From assembly GCF_001633165.1 (NCBI RefSeq), contig NZ_CP015418.1, positions 186,001 to 250,000 on the forward strand: a DNA stretch of 64,000 nucleotides. Direction: 5' to 3'. Every line of letters begins with the position of its first letter. The stretch's first letter is position 1. A program made the translations under genes and the position numbers. The DNA is from Rhodovulum sulfidophilum DSM 1374 (lineage in GTDB: Bacteria; Pseudomonadota; Alphaproteobacteria; Rhodobacterales; Rhodobacteraceae). The notes beneath the pieces were generated by a model, which searched no databases, was not told the origin of the DNA, and saw only the letters and a list, made by a program, of their open reading frames with translations. Shown one piece after another: positions 33,107 to 44,442 of this stretch.

Positions 33107-34423
33107 TCAACCGTCCTGCCGCCGCTCGCGCAGCTTTGAGAAATAGTCCAGCCGCCGTTTCAGCTCGCGCTCGAAACCGCGCTCGACGGGGGTGTAGTAG
33201 ACGCCCCGCTTCATGCTTTCGGGAAAGTAGTTCTGGCCCGAGAAGGCGTCTTCGGCATCGTGGTCGTACTGATAGCCCGCGCCGAAGCCCTGTTCCTTCA
33301 TCAGCCGGGTCGGCGCGTTCAGGATATGCCTGGGCGGCGGCTCCGAGCCGGTCTTCTGCGCGGCCTGCCGCGCCGCCTTGTAGGCGCTGTAACCCGCATT
33401 CGATTTCGGCGCGAGCGCGAGATAGACCACCGCCTGGGCCAGCGCGAGCTCCCCCTCGGGCGAGCCCAGCCTCTCATAGACCGACCATGCGTCAAGACAG
33501 ACGGTCTGCGCCTGCGGATCGGCAAGCCCGATATCCTCGACGCTCATGCGCACGATCCGCCGGGCCAGAAAGCGCGGGTCCTCGCCGCCTTCGAGCATCC
33601 TCGTCAGCCAGTACAGTGCCGCATCCGGGTCCGAGCCCCGGACCGACTTGTGCAGCGCCGAGATCAGGTTGTAATGGCCGTCGCCGCTCTTGTCATATTG
33701 CGCCGCGCGTTTCTGCAGCCGCCGGGCCAGATCGGCGGGCGCCAGCGGCCCCGTCACCTTCCAGGCCATGAGCTGCTCGATCAGGTTCAGAAGCGCCCGG
33801 CCGTCGCCATCGGCCATGGCGATCAGATCGTCCCGGGCCTCGCCGGTCAGGGGCAGCGGGCGGCCAAGCTCGTGTTCGGCCCGCTGCGCCAGAAGCTCCA
33901 GATGCGCGGGGTCCAGCCGTTCCAGCACCAGCACCTGCGACCGCGACAGAAGCGCCGCGTTCAGCTCGAAGCTGGGGTTTTCGGTGGTCGCGCCGACCAG
34001 CAGGATGGTGCCATCCTCCATATGCGGCAGGAAGCCGTCCTGCTGGGCCTTGTTGAAGCGGTGGATCTCGTCGACGAAGAGAAGCGTGCCCTGCCCGTTG
34101 GCATGGCGCAGCCTTGCGGCCTCGAACACCTTTTTCAGCTCGGCCACGCCTGAGAAGATCGCACTGATCTGCACGAAGGCCAGATCGGTCTCGTCGGCCA
34201 GAAGCCGCGCGATGGTGGTCTTGCCGACGCCCGGCGGCCCCCAGAAAATCAGGGAGGACAGCGTACCGGCCGCCAACATCACGCCAAGGGGCGCCTCGGG
34301 GCCCAGCACATGTTCCTGACCGATCACCTCGGCCAGCCGCCTCGGGCGCAGCCGGTCAGCCAGCGGGCGCGGCCCGGCGCGGTCGGAAGCGGCAGATGGG
34401 GTGCGGTCGAAAAGATCAGTCAT
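33107..34423 (-). CDS. rarA: Replication-associated recombination protein RarA
   Basis: A 438-residue AAA+ ATPase of the clamp-loader group that acts at stalled forks. Walker A is GPPGVGKTT, Walker B is LFVDEIHRFN, and sensor 1 is VGATTENPSFELN. The C-terminal tetramerisation part includes SARYW-like GSDPDAALYWLTRMLEGGED. It follows the DegP-like gene by 23 bp. Confidence 0.94.
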   Translation of the reverse strand: MTDLFDRTPSAASDRAGPRPLADRLRPRRLAEVIGQEHVLGPEAPLGVMLAAGTLSSLIFWGPPGVGKTTIARLLADETDLAFVQISAIFSGVAELKKVFEAARLRHANGQGTLLFVDEIHRFNKAQQDGFLPHMEDGTILLVGATTENPSFELNAALLSRSQVLVLERLDPAHLELLAQRAEHELGRPLPLTGEARDDLIAMADGDGRALLNLIEQLMAWKVTGPLAPADLARRLQKRAAQYDKSGDGHYNLISALHKSVRGSDPDAALYWLTRMLEGGEDPRFLARRIVRMSVEDIGLADPQAQTVCLDAWSVYERLGSPEGELALAQAVVYLALAPKSNAGYSAYKAARQAAQKTGSEPPPRHILNAPTRLMKEQGFGAGYQYDHDAEDAFSGQNYFPESMKRGVYYTPVERGFERELKRRLDYFSKLRERRQDG

Positions 34424-34446
34424 CGGGGCAGCCTATGCCAGAGCGC

Positions 34447-35835
<1,389 letters not shown>

Positions 35836-35970
35836 CGGAACGCTCCGGATCGGCGGCATGGCCGATCATATGCGACCGCAAGCGCCCGAGTTCAACGTCG
35901 GCCAGATGCGGCGCGGGCGGGGCGCGCCCGTCTCGAACGCGCGCCCCGCCCCCTTTCCGGTCCGGATGCT

Positions 35971-36561
35971 CTAGTGCAGGTTGGTGGCGAAGTTCATGGA
36001 AATCACCTGGTTCCGGATCCCGTCGATCTCCATCACCGGGCCCATCGCGGTCATGTCGATCCCGACCCGCTTGTTCCAGAGCGGCCAATTGGCATTCAGC
36101 AATGCCAGACACTGGCTGGCGCCCAGGCTCCGCGCCGCGCGCGCCAGTTCCTGGACCAGGTTGAAATAGATCGGCCGACGCTGATGCAGCGGGACCTTCT
36201 GGGTGACGAAGCCGCGCGAGCTTTCCCAGACGGTTTCGCCCACCGGCGCCTCGTCATAGAGGAGCTCCGACGGGATCGTGTCCAGAAGCCCCTTCTGGGC
36301 GTCGCGGATCATGTAGGAATAGATGCCGCAACGCGCCGTGGTGGGGGTCAGCCGGTTGCCGGCGAGGACATGCCCCAGTTCGTCATGCACGACCACCCAG
36401 CGGCTGGCCGGCGTGTCGTACTGGTCGTATTCCATCCCCAGCGCTTCGGGCAGATCCCATTTGTTGCGCTCGATGAAAAGATCCCTTCTCGCGCGAAGCA
36501 TGTTTGCGAAAAGTTCGCCATGGTTGTGGATGTTCTCGAAAGACAGAGTCGTGGTCTGCAT
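35971..36561 (-). CDS. LuxI-type acyl-homoserine lactone synthase
   Basis: This 196-residue protein makes an acyl-homoserine lactone from S-adenosylmethionine and an acyl donor. The invariant LuxI residues fall at the standard numbers: Arg25, Phe29, Trp35, Asp46, Asp49 and Arg70, with Glu113/Arg116 in WESSRGF standing for the later Glu/Arg pair. An AGGAGG site lies right before the ATG. The luxR-type gene is upstream on the same strand, 55 bp away. The acyl chain cannot be predicted. Confidence 0.9.
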   Translation of the reverse strand: MQTTTLSFENIHNHGELFANMLRARRDLFIERNKWDLPEALGMEYDQYDTPASRWVVVHDELGHVLAGNRLTPTTARCGIYSYMIRDAQKGLLDTIPSELLYDEAPVGETVWESSRGFVTQKVPLHQRRPIYFNLVQELARAARSLGASQCLALLNANWPLWNKRVGIDMTAMGPVMEIDGIRNQVISMNFATNLH

Positions 36562-36616
36562 AGGTGCCTCCTGCAGGTTTGGTGGTGAGTAAAAACCGTG
36601 CGGAGGGCGACTGCGT

Positions 36617-37228
36617 TCAAAGCAGCCTGTAGTCCTTTGCGCGCTGAATCGCTTCGGCCGTGGTGCGCGCCATCAGCCTCTGACGGGCAGAGGACAGCCT
36701 GGCCTTGAGCGCACTTTCCGAGATTCCCAGCTTGCAGGCAGCAGCTGCGTGGCGATCGCCGTCCGCAATGCATTTCAGCGCTTCGATCTGAGCCTTGGTC
36801 AGCTCCTGCGGTGGCTCGGTCATGTCGTGAAGACGACGTACGAGGGCTTCGACCTGGGCGATCTCGGCATCCTCGAATTCCCGATCTGCTCTTGCCACAC
36901 TCGCAATGGTCCTGGAGGTGATGGGTCCCCAGGAGATCGTTGCGCCGTACTTGAGACCGAACCGCGCGGCATTGAGGAAGATGCCGAAAGGGTCGGGAAT
37001 CCTGTCATTGCTCCACCGTGTCGCGCCGGTGGTTGAAAAACCCCAGGCGACCGTGGGGTCACGCAGGAGGTAGCCGTGTTCGGTATAATGCGCCAGCCAT
37101 TCGGCCGCATAGGTCTGGAACGCGATCAGTGGCGAGGTAAAGCGGATATGCAAGCCGATATTGTATCCTTGAGGCGCAAGCGCATCGAGGATCCGCAACT
37201 CCCGGTCGAAGATCAACTTTTCGAACAT
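36617..37228 (-). CDS. LuxR-type quorum-sensing regulator
   Basis: A 203-residue regulator. The N-terminal autoinducer-binding domain (residues 1-130) includes YTEHGYLLRDPTVAWGF, with the Trp/Asp/Pro pattern of this family. The C-terminal helix-turn-helix is ELTKAQIEALKCIADGD followed by AACKLGISESALKARLSSARQRL. It is shorter than TraR (234 residues). It precedes the luxI-like gene on the same strand, so the two are a cognate pair. Confidence 0.88.
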   Translation of the reverse strand: MFEKLIFDRELRILDALAPQGYNIGLHIRFTSPLIAFQTYAAEWLAHYTEHGYLLRDPTVAWGFSTTGATRWSNDRIPDPFGIFLNAARFGLKYGATISWGPITSRTIASVARADREFEDAEIAQVEALVRRLHDMTEPPQELTKAQIEALKCIADGDRHAAAACKLGISESALKARLSSARQRLMARTTAEAIQRAKDYRLL

Positions 37229-37325
37229 GACTTTTTAGACAAGTTGCCCGAGATCCCGTCAACCTTAAATTAGCCCCGGTTAGGTGACGTGTTTTACGAG
37301 TGTGACGGACTATCCAGTGCGGCAG

Positions 37326-37520
37326 ATGCATCCGATTTTATTCAATCGTGTCATGCGCTTGCCCCGCTCGCTTAGAAGCGAGGTGCTGGAATATGCGGGT
37401 GCAGCCAGTCTGGCGGACGGCCAGATCAAGTCCCTGCTCGACGACATATGCGCTCTGATTGAGAAAGAGGGTCAGACCGGAACCGGGACTTGTCTGACCG
37501 GGCGGCTGCACGCCGCCTGA
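37326..37520 (+). CDS. Possible small protein divergent from luxR
   Basis: A 64-residue frame from ATG 37326 (MHPILFNRVMRLPRSLRSEV) with a plausible amphipathic helix in SLLDDICALIEKEG. The ribosome-binding site is weak and no family is recognised. It lies between the luxR promoter region and the rplQ terminator. If real, it could be a target of the quorum-sensing regulator. Confidence 0.3.
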   Translation: MHPILFNRVMRLPRSLRSEVLEYAGAASLADGQIKSLLDDICALIEKEGQTGTGTCLTGRLHAA

Positions 37521-37564
37521 GGCTTTCAAAAAACTTTCAGAACCAGGGGTGGCGAAGAAAGTGA

Positions 37565-37600
37565 AAGGGGTCCTGCAGGTTGGCAGGACCCCTTATTTTT
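37565..37600. terminator. Bidirectional intrinsic terminator downstream of rplQ
   Basis: The 12-bp arms AAGGGGTCCTGC and GCAGGACCCCTT surround a 6-base loop. On the plus side ATTTTT follows; on the minus side the stem is followed by T-rich TCACTTTCTTC. It ends the ribosomal/alpha operon transcript at rplQ and isolates it from the lux genes. Confidence 0.85.
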
Positions 37601-37620
37601 GGGCAAACAGTCTGACCGGC

Positions 37621-38040
37621 TCAGTCTTCGGCCGAGTCCTCGGCTTCGAGACGCGACCGGTCGGCGGCCCCTTTCGCATCGACATCGCGGTCGACGAATT
37701 CGACGATGGCCATCGGCGCCATGTCGCCATAGCGGAAGCCGGCCTTCAGAACGCGGACATAGCCGCCCTGGCGTTCAGCGTAGCGCGGGCCCAGCACATC
37801 GAACAGTTTCGCCACATGGGCGTCCTGTTTCAGGCGCGACGCGGCCTGGCGGCGGGCATGCAGGTCGCCGCGCTTGCCCAGCGTGATCAGCTTGTCGGCG
37901 ATGCGCTTGAGTTCCTTGGCCTTGGGCAGAGTGGTCTTGATCTGCTCGTGCTCGATCAGCGAGCCGGCCATGTTGGCGAACAGCGCCTTGCGGTGTTCAT
38001 GGGTGCGGTTGAGGCGGCGGTATCCGCGAGCGTGACGCAT
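37621..38040 (-). CDS. rplQ: Ribosomal protein bL17
   Basis: 139 residues beginning [20 protein letters not shown], the bL17 signature, with an acidic C-terminal extension (EAEDSAED) common in alphaproteobacteria. It is the last gene of the alpha operon after rpoA. Confidence 0.97.
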   Translation of the reverse strand: MRHARGYRRLNRTHEHRKALFANMAGSLIEHEQIKTTLPKAKELKRIADKLITLGKRGDLHARRQAASRLKQDAHVAKLFDVLGPRYAERQGGYVRVLKAGFRYGDMAPMAIVEFVDRDVDAKGAADRSRLEAEDSAED

Positions 38041-38162
38041 GTTTCAGTCTCCTGGCTTTTGCTTTGTCCGGCGGCCCTGCGTTAGGGACCACTCTCCTTG
38101 GGGCGGGATTGCCCGGGGCAGATGGGACCGGACGGCGTGCCGCCCGGCCCCGACTTCCGATC

Positions 38163-39179
38163 TCAGAACTGGTCCTCGAATTTCTTGGCCAGTTCCTCGA
38201 TGTTCTCCGGCGGCCATTCCTCGACATCCATGCCGAGGTGAAGACCCATGCCGGAAAGCACTTCCTTGATCTCGTTCAGCGACTTGCGGCCGAAGTTCGG
38301 GGTCCGCAACATTTCGGCCTCGGTCTTCTGGATCAGGTCGCCGATATAGACGATGTTGTCGTTCTTCAGGCAGTTCGCCGACCGGACCGACAGCTCGAGC
38401 TCATCCACCTTCTTCAGCAGAAGCGGGTTGAATTCGAGCCCGTCATCGTCCGCCTCGCGGCTGGCCGATTCCGGTTCGTCGAAGTTGACGAAGATCGACA
38501 ACTGATCCTGCAGAATGCGCGCGGCGAAGGCCACGGCATCGTCGGGCGAGACCGACCCGTCGGTCTCGATCTTCAGGACCAGCTTGTCATAGTCCAGCAC
38601 CTGACCCTCACGGGTCGGCTGCACGTCATAGGCCACCTTCTTGACCGGCGAATAGATCGCATCGATCGGGATGAGACCGATCGGCGCATCCTCGGGCCGG
38701 TTCTTGTCGGCGGCGACATAGCCCTTGCCGGTATTGACGGTCAGTTCCATGAACAGATCTGCGCCCTCGTCGAGGTGGCAGATCACGTGTTCGCGGTTCA
38801 GAACCTCGATGCCGGCGCTTTCCGAGATTTCGCCCGCGGTGACCACGCCCGGCCCCTTGGCAGAGATCGACAGCCGTTTCGGACCCTCGACATCCATCCG
38901 CAGCGCGACGCCCTTGAGGTTCAGCACGATGTCGGTCACGTCCTCGCGGACCCCCGCCACCGAGGAGAACTCGTGCAGCACGTTGTCGATCTGCACGGAG
39001 GTGATGGCCGCGCCCTGCAGCGAGCTCATCAGCACCCGGCGCAAGGCGTTCCCGAGCGTCAGACCGAAGCCCCGTTCCAGCGGTTCGGCGACGACCGTCG
39101 CCTGCCGTGCCGGATCGTTGCCAGGCTTGATCTCGAGCTGGGTCGGCTTGATGAGTTCCTGCCAGTTCTTATGGATCAT
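38163..39179 (-). CDS. rpoA: RNA polymerase alpha subunit
   Basis: 338 residues. The N-terminal domain (to ~235) carries the dimerisation and assembly segments ([19 protein letters not shown]). The C-terminal domain has [19 protein letters not shown] and the helix-hairpin-helix [17 protein letters not shown] that binds UP elements and activators. Confidence 0.97.
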   Translation of the reverse strand: MIHKNWQELIKPTQLEIKPGNDPARQATVVAEPLERGFGLTLGNALRRVLMSSLQGAAITSVQIDNVLHEFSSVAGVREDVTDIVLNLKGVALRMDVEGPKRLSISAKGPGVVTAGEISESAGIEVLNREHVICHLDEGADLFMELTVNTGKGYVAADKNRPEDAPIGLIPIDAIYSPVKKVAYDVQPTREGQVLDYDKLVLKIETDGSVSPDDAVAFAARILQDQLSIFVNFDEPESASREADDDGLEFNPLLLKKVDELELSVRSANCLKNDNIVYIGDLIQKTEAEMLRTPNFGRKSLNEIKEVLSGMGLHLGMDVEEWPPENIEELAKKFEDQF

Positions 39180-39250
39180 GCGTGTCTCCTCAATTCCTGC
39201 CCGCAGCCCATGTCCAGAAGCAGCAGACGCCCGAGGTCAATGAAGACAGG

Positions 39251-39281
39251 CTCGGGCCACGCGGCAACCGCGCAGCCCGAG
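39251..39281. terminator. Hairpin between rpsK and rpoA
   Basis: The arms CTCGGGC and GCCCGAG, with an inner CGCGG-CAA-CCGCG stem, lie 15 bp after the rpsK stop. The downstream T content on the minus strand is modest, so it may attenuate rather than end transcription before rpoA, or be an autoregulatory RNA element. Confidence 0.45.
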
Positions 39282-39295
39282 CGAAAGATGCGGGA

Positions 39296-39685
39296 TCAGA
39301 CCCGGCGGCGCTTCGGCGGACGGCAGCCGTTATGCGCGATCGGGGTCACGTCGCGAATCGACGTGATGTTGAAGCCGACAGCCGCCAGCGCGCGCAGCGC
39401 GCTTTCACGACCGGAGCCGGGGCCCTGAACTTCGACTTCAAGGGTCTTGACGCCATGTTCCTGAGCCTTGCGGCCGGCATCCTCGGCGGCCATCTGGGCG
39501 GCATAGGGCGTCGACTTGCGCGACCCCTTGAAGCCCATGGTGCCGGCGGACGACCACGAGATCGCGTTGCCCTGCACGTCCGAGATCAGGATCTTGGTGT
39601 TGTTGAAGGACGAGTTCACATGCGCCACGCCTGCGGCGATGTTCTTGCGTTCCTTGCGGCGGACCCGGGTTTTATCGCGTGCCAT
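39296..39685 (-). CDS. rpsK: Ribosomal protein uS11
   Basis: 129 residues with [19 protein letters not shown] and the highly conserved C-terminal end [20 protein letters not shown]. It binds the platform of the small subunit. Confidence 0.97.
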   Translation of the reverse strand: MARDKTRVRRKERKNIAAGVAHVNSSFNNTKILISDVQGNAISWSSAGTMGFKGSRKSTPYAAQMAAEDAGRKAQEHGVKTLEVEVQGPGSGRESALRALAAVGFNITSIRDVTPIAHNGCRPPKRRRV

Positions 39686-39700
39686 ATATCGAGCCCTCCC

Positions 39701-40069
39701 TTATTTCTTCTTGCCGGCGATGGGTTTCGCCGGACCCTTGCGGGTACGGGCGTTGGTGTGCGTCCGCTGGCCGCGCACCGGCAGGTTGCGGCGGTGCCGC
39801 AGACCGCGATAGCAGCCAAGATCCATCAGACGCTTGATGTTCATCTGAATCTCGCGGCGCAGGTCGCCTTCGACAGTCAGGTTGGCGTCGATATGTTCGC
39901 GGATCGACAGAACTTCGGCATCCGAGAGCTCATTGACCCGGCGGCCTTTTTCGATGCCCACGGCCTCGCAGATGGCCTCGGCGGCGGAATGCCCGATGCC
40001 ATGGATATAGGTCAGGGCGATCGGCACCCGTTTTCCGGTGGGGATGTTGACGCCAGCAATACGTGCCAC
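39701..40069 (-). CDS. rpsM: Ribosomal protein uS13
   Basis: 122 residues read from a GTG start at 40069 ([20 protein letters not shown]), with the conserved end [20 protein letters not shown]. It lies in the head of the small subunit and contacts the P-site tRNA. First gene of the rpsM-rpsK-rpoA-rplQ unit. Confidence 0.97.
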   Translation of the reverse strand: MARIAGVNIPTGKRVPIALTYIHGIGHSAAEAICEAVGIEKGRRVNELSDAEVLSIREHIDANLTVEGDLRREIQMNIKRLMDLGCYRGLRHRRNLPVRGQRTHTNARTRKGPAKPIAGKKK

Positions 40070-40223
40070 GCGCTATCTTCCTTTCGTTGCGGTTCCGTCG
40101 CTCCAGAACCTTTTTTCACAACTATGGCCCGAAAGCCTGTCGCCTCCGGGCCGCCTTGAATGACCGCCGGGCCGGGTCAGCTTCACCCCTGCGGCATTTG
40201 GTCGATTCTCATTCGAGAGGCTG

Positions 40224-40252
40224 TGCCTAGGGCGATTCCGGCACTCCGTCAA
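40224..40252 (-). promoter_or_regulatory. Predicted promoter of the rpsM-rpsK-rpoA-rplQ unit
   Basis: On the minus strand TTGACG (40252-40247) and TAGGCA (40229-40224) are 17 bp apart, 155 bases upstream of the rpsM start. A second TTGACA lies 16 bases farther upstream without a matching -10. The 404-bp gap 40070-40473 between rpsM and adk holds this promoter and the adk hairpin; no gene is seen in it. Confidence 0.5.
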
Positions 40253-40440
40253 GGGGATTAATACCGTGTCAAGATCCGCCTCGCGGATTTGCAGCCCATC
40301 CGCGGCAAAATCCAACCCAACCAGGCCCGGCAGTCCAGTCCCAAAAGACCGGACGAAACCAACGGCGGTGGGGCGATCCGCCTTCCGGTCCAGCTCGGCC
40401 TGCCCTGCACTCAAGACGGCCCGGACACAGAAAGCGGGAC

Positions 40441-40467
40441 CGGCCGGACGGCACGACCGTCCGGCCG
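40441..40467 (-). terminator. Hairpin downstream of adk
   Basis: The perfect 11-bp arms CGGCCGGACGG and CCGTCCGGCCG enclose a 5-base loop, 6 bp after the adk stop. A GTCCCGCTTTC stretch follows, without a full U tract. It probably ends the secY-adk transcript. Confidence 0.6.
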
Positions 40468-40473
40468 AAATGT

Positions 40474-41118
40474 TCAGGCGTCGAGAACCGCCTTGATGGC
40501 GCCCGACACCTCGTCGATCTCGCCCAGACCGTCCACGCCGGTCAGATCGCCCTTGGCGTAGTAATAGCCGATCAGCGGCGAGGTCTTCTTGTAATATTCC
40601 ATCAGCCGCTGACGCAGGCTGTCTTCATTGTCGTCGGCGCGACGCTTGAACTCGGTGCCGCCGCATTTGCTGCATTTGCCATCGGCCGGGATCGGCTTGG
40701 TCAGGTCGTTATAGACCTCGCCGCAATTGCCGCAGGTCGAGCGCGCGGTGATCCGCGCCACCAGAGCCTCGTCATCGACCCGCATCTCGATCACGGCATC
40801 GAGCTTCTGCCCCATCCGGTCCAGCAGCGCACCCAGCGCATCGGCCTGGCCCAGCGTCCGCGGGAACCCGTCGAAGATGAAGCCACCCCCGGCATCCCCC
40901 GCGAGCTTCTCGGCGATCAGACCGATCACGATCTCGTCGGTCACCAATTCGCCGCGATCCATGACCTCGGCCACCTTCCTTCCCATCTCGGTCCCCGAGC
41001 TGCGCGCCTCGCGCAGCATGTCGCCGGTGGAAAGCTGGGTCATGCCCCGTTCCTCCACGAGCCGACGGGCCTGCGTGCCCTTGCCGGCTCCGGGGGGGCC
41101 CAGAAGGATGATATTCAT
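40474..41118 (-). CDS. adk: Adenylate kinase
   Basis: 214 residues. The P loop is [11 protein letters not shown]. The LID has two Cys pairs (CGNCG and CSKCG) that form a zinc site, as in Paracoccus adenylate kinase. It converts ATP and AMP to two ADP. It overlaps secY by 4 bp. Confidence 0.96.
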   Translation of the reverse strand: MNIILLGPPGAGKGTQARRLVEERGMTQLSTGDMLREARSSGTEMGRKVAEVMDRGELVTDEIVIGLIAEKLAGDAGGGFIFDGFPRTLGQADALGALLDRMGQKLDAVIEMRVDDEALVARITARSTCGNCGEVYNDLTKPIPADGKCSKCGGTEFKRRADDNEDSLRQRLMEYYKKTSPLIGYYYAKGDLTGVDGLGEIDEVSGAIKAVLDA

Positions 41119-42473
41119 CTGCGAGCTGTCCCTTTTCTTGCGCCTTTGCGCTTGCGCCTGAGTTGCGATTTTTCAATCAGCCCCTCGTACTGATGCGCCA
41201 GCAGGTGGGACTGGATCTGTTGGATCGTGTCCATCGTCACCGAGACCACGATCAGGACGGACGTGCCGCCGAAATAGAACGGAATGGAAAGCTGCGAACG
41301 CAGGATCTCGGGCAGCAGACACACCAGCGCCAGATAGGCAGAGCCCAGCACAAGCACCCGGTTGACCACGTAATCGAGATAATCCTGGGTCCGCTTGCCG
41401 GGCCGGATGCCCGGAACGAAACCGTTCTGGTTCTTCAGGTTGTCGGCCACATCCTCGGTCTTGAAGGCCACGTTGAACGTGTAGAAATAGGTGAAGAACA
41501 CGATCATGGCCGAGAAGAACAGCAGGTAAAGCGGTTGGCCGGGCCCGAAATAGGCCAGGATCACCGACATCACCGGCCCGGTCTGGGCGCCCGAGAAGGT
41601 CGAGATCGTCGTCGGCAGCAGCAGAAGCGACGAGGCGAAGATCGCCGGGATCACGCCCGCGGGGTTCACCTTGACGGGCAGGTGGCTGGACCCGCCGTCA
41701 TACATCTTCATGCCGACCTGACGCCGCGGATACTGGATATGGATCTTGCGCAGCGCGCGTTCCATGAAGACCACGAAGGCGATCACCGCCACGACCATGA
41801 TCAGCACGCCGATGATGACGCCGGGATGGATCGCCCCCGACCGCCCCTGGCTGAGGAATTGCGCCAGCGCCGCAGGCGCCTGGGCGATGATCCCCACGAA
41901 GATGATCAGAGAGATGCCGTTGCCGACGCCGCGGGCGGTGATCTGTTCGCCCAGCCACATCAGGAACATGGTGCCGCCGACGATGGTGATCACGGTAGAG
42001 GCCCGGAAGAACCAGCCCGGATCGGTCGCAAGGCTGCCCGCCTCGAGGCTGACCGCCAGACCATAGGCCTGGAACGCCGCCAGGAAGACGGTGCCGTAGC
42101 GGGTATACTGGTTGATCTTCTTGCGGCCCTGTTCGCCCTCTTTCTTGAGCGCCTCGAGCTGCGGGACCATCGCCGCCAGAAGCTGGACGATGATCGAGGC
42201 CGAGATATAGGGCATGATCCCCAGAGCGAAGATCCCCATCCGCCCCAGCGCGCCGCCGGTGAACATCGACAGGATGCCGCCGAGCCCGGTCGAGGCGCGT
42301 TCCATGAAGTCGCGAAGCGCCGCCCCGTCGATGCCGGGAACGGGGATGTAGGTGCCAAGCCGGTAGACGATCAGAAGCCCCAGGGTGAACAGGATCCTCT
42401 GGCGCAGCTCGGTGGCCTTGCCGAAGGCCCCCCAGCTCATGTTCGCCGCCATTTGCTCTGCTGCTGATGCCAT
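41115..42473 (-). CDS. secY: Preprotein translocase subunit SecY
   Basis: A 452-residue channel protein with ten membrane helices. The start [20 protein letters not shown], the plug helix region with [20 protein letters not shown] and the cytoplasmic loop [17 protein letters not shown] are typical. It forms the Sec channel with SecE and SecG. Confidence 0.96.
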   Translation of the reverse strand: MASAAEQMAANMSWGAFGKATELRQRILFTLGLLIVYRLGTYIPVPGIDGAALRDFMERASTGLGGILSMFTGGALGRMGIFALGIMPYISASIIVQLLAAMVPQLEALKKEGEQGRKKINQYTRYGTVFLAAFQAYGLAVSLEAGSLATDPGWFFRASTVITIVGGTMFLMWLGEQITARGVGNGISLIIFVGIIAQAPAALAQFLSQGRSGAIHPGVIIGVLIMVVAVIAFVVFMERALRKIHIQYPRRQVGMKMYDGGSSHLPVKVNPAGVIPAIFASSLLLLPTTISTFSGAQTGPVMSVILAYFGPGQPLYLLFFSAMIVFFTYFYTFNVAFKTEDVADNLKNQNGFVPGIRPGKRTQDYLDYVVNRVLVLGSAYLALVCLLPEILRSQLSIPFYFGGTSVLIVVSVTMDTIQQIQSHLLAHQYEGLIEKSQLRRKRKGARKGTARR

Positions 42474-42591
42474 GCTGAGCCTCTTTCAAGGACAGCGCCG
42501 CCGGGCCGTCTTCCGGCTCCGGCGGCGCATTGGAAAACTAGGGGAGATTTAAGCGGCGCGGACGCCGCCCACAATCCCTTAATTCGAAGCC

Positions 42592-43068
42592 TTACGCGGC
42601 CTCGGCCGCGACGGTCGCGACCTTGAGCGATCCGCCGGCCTTCTCGACCGCCTCGATCGCGGCTTTCGACGCACCGGTGACTTCGATCGAAAGCTTCGAG
42701 GTCACCTCGCCTTTCGCCAGCACGCGGACGCCGTCGAGCTTGCGGCGCACCAGCCCCGAGGCCAGCAGCGCATCTTCGGTGATCGGCGCCGAAGCGTCGA
42801 GCTTGCCGGCTTCGACGAATTTCTGGATCAGGCCCAGGTTCACCACCGCATAGGACTTGCGGTTCGGCTTGTTGAAGCCGCGCTTGGGCAGACGTTGGTA
42901 GAGCGGCATCTGGCCGCCTTCATACCCGTTGATCGCCACACCCGAGCGGGATTTCTGACCCTTGATACCACGGCCACCCATCTTGCCCTTGCCCGAGCCC
43001 GGGCCGCGGCCGATCCGCTTGGCTTTCTTGGCGGCGCCGTCATTGTCGCGCAGTTCGTTCAGTTTCAT
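42592..43068 (-). CDS. rplO: Ribosomal protein uL15
   Basis: 158 residues from ATG 43068, [20 protein letters not shown], with [12 protein letters not shown] typical of uL15. An upstream in-frame start at 43218 is rejected, because it would read through the promoter and spacer. First gene of the rplO-secY-adk part. Confidence 0.96.
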   Translation of the reverse strand: MKLNELRDNDGAAKKAKRIGRGPGSGKGKMGGRGIKGQKSRSGVAINGYEGGQMPLYQRLPKRGFNKPNRKSYAVVNLGLIQKFVEAGKLDASAPITEDALLASGLVRRKLDGVRVLAKGEVTSKLSIEVTGASKAAIEAVEKAGGSLKVATVAAEAA

Positions 43069-43162
43069 GTCGCTTCTCCTTGGCCGGACGCGCCCCCGAA
43101 GCGAGTTGGGCGGCCACGGCGTTTCTTGACTGGCTGAGGCGGCCCTGACGGGCCACCGGTGG

Positions 43163-43191
43163 CGTATAGACGCCGGACCGCGCGGAAGCAA
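43163..43191 (-). promoter_or_regulatory. Predicted internal promoter for rplO-secY-adk
   Basis: On the minus strand TTGCTT (43191-43186), 17 bp and TATACG (43168-43163), 94 bases before the rplO start. It follows an intrinsic terminator and has the same form as the promoter before rpmC (TTGCTT-N17-TATGCG). Confidence 0.55.
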
Positions 43192-43239
43192 GGGATTCGC
43201 AAGTCGCGGGCCTGCCACCCTGCCCGGCCATCGTTCAGG

Positions 43240-43276
43240 AAATGAAAAAGGCGCCCCGGAGGACCGGAGCGCCTTT
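43240..43276 (-). terminator. Intrinsic terminator between rpmD and rplO
   Basis: The 13-bp stem (one mismatch) between 43247-43259 and 43264-43276 has a 4-base loop and is followed on the minus strand by TTTTTCATTTCC. It begins 20 bp after the rpmD stop. This is the form of a real rho-independent terminator, although both sides are spc-operon genes. Confidence 0.7.
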
Positions 43277-43295
43277 CAAAGCCGAGAGCGGACGA

Positions 43296-43484
43296 TCAGC
43301 CGCGCTCTTCGATGATCTCGACCAGGTGCGGGATCTTGGAAACCATGCCGCGGATCGCGGGGGTGTCTTCCAGTTCCCGGGTCTTGTGCATCTTGTTCAG
43401 CCCCAGACCGATCAGGGTCCGGCGCTGGATGTCGGGGCGGCGGATCGGCGAGCCGATCTGCTTGACGACGATGGTCTTGGCCAT
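43296..43484 (-). CDS. rpmD: Ribosomal protein uL30
   Basis: 62 residues, [17 protein letters not shown], with [21 protein letters not shown]. Last gene before the terminator and 227-bp spacer. Confidence 0.96.
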   Translation of the reverse strand: MAKTIVVKQIGSPIRRPDIQRRTLIGLGLNKMHKTRELEDTPAIRGMVSKIPHLVEIIEERG

Positions 43485-43496
43485 GCTCGGGTCTCC

Positions 43497-44060
43497 TTAC
43501 GCTTCAGCCGCTTCGGCAACCGGCGCATCATCCTTCTTCAGGATTTCAGCGACCTTCTTGCCACGGCGTTGCGCAACCTGACGCGGCGAGCTTTCACGGG
43601 AGAGCCCGTCCAGCGTCGCGCGGATCATGTTGTAGGGGTTCTGCGAACCGACCGACTTCGCGACCACGTCCTGCACGCCCAGCATCTCGAACACGGCACG
43701 CATCGGACCACCGGCGATGATCCCGGTCCCTTGCGGGGCGGTACGCATCACCACGCGGCCCGCGCCATGGCGGCCCTCGATGTCATGGTGCAGGGTGCGG
43801 CCTTCGCGCAGCGGCACGCGCATCAGGCTGCGCTTGGCCTGCTCGGTCGCCTTGCGGATCGCCTCCGGCACTTCCTTGGCCTTGCCCTTGCCGAAGCCGA
43901 CACGACCCTTCTGGTCGCCCACGACCACGAGAGCGGCAAAGCCGAAGCGCTTGCCCCCTTTCACGGTCTTGGACACCCGGTTGATCGCCACGAGACGATC
44001 GGCGAATTCCGGGTTCTCGTCGCGGTCGCGGCGGTCCCGGCGGTGCTCACGTTCTGCCAT
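43497..44060 (-). CDS. rpsE: Ribosomal protein uS5
   Basis: 187 residues. The double-stranded-RNA-binding fold has [20 protein letters not shown], then [21 protein letters not shown]. The protein helps decoding accuracy. An acidic tail is present. Confidence 0.97.
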   Translation of the reverse strand: MAEREHRRDRRDRDENPEFADRLVAINRVSKTVKGGKRFGFAALVVVGDQKGRVGFGKGKAKEVPEAIRKATEQAKRSLMRVPLREGRTLHHDIEGRHGAGRVVMRTAPQGTGIIAGGPMRAVFEMLGVQDVVAKSVGSQNPYNMIRATLDGLSRESSPRQVAQRRGKKVAEILKKDDAPVAEAAEA

Positions 44061-44071
44061 ATGTCGTCTCC

Positions 44072-44431
44072 TTAGAACTTCAGGCCGCCTTCACGGGCGG
44101 CGTCGGCCAAAGCCTTGACACTCCCGTGAAAGAGGAAGCCACCACGGTCGAAGTAGCACTCTTCGACACCGGCTTTCTTGGCGCGCTCGGCGATCACCGA
44201 GCCCACCTTGGCAGCCGCCTCGACATTGTTCTTGCCGATAACGCCCAGCTCTTTCTCGAGCGAGGACGCCGCGGCCAGGGTCGTGCCCTGAACGTCGTCG
44301 ATCAGCTGCACGCTGATGTTCTTGTTGCTGCGATGAACCGACAGGCGAAGCCGCCCGGCATTCATCTTGCGAAGCTTGTTCCGAACGCGCAGGCGGCGTT
44401 TCAGGAACAGGTGTCTTTTGCTGTTTGCCAT
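44072..44431 (-). CDS. rplR: Ribosomal protein uL18
   Basis: 119 residues with [18 protein letters not shown] and the conserved end [15 protein letters not shown]. It binds 5S rRNA in the large subunit. Confidence 0.96.
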   Translation of the reverse strand: MANSKRHLFLKRRLRVRNKLRKMNAGRLRLSVHRSNKNISVQLIDDVQGTTLAAASSLEKELGVIGKNNVEAAAKVGSVIAERAKKAGVEECYFDRGGFLFHGSVKALADAAREGGLKF

Positions 44432-44442
44432 CTGTCGCGCCC

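Noticed and set aside
36562..36616. Lux box in the luxR-luxI spacer
   Set aside because: The CCTGCAGG palindrome there belongs to the ribosome-binding region of luxI and does not give the 20-bp lux-box symmetry.
43069..43218. N-terminal extension of rplO from an in-frame start at 43218
   Set aside because: The extension is not conserved and would cover the promoter-like sequence; ATG 43068 gives the standard uL15 N-terminus.
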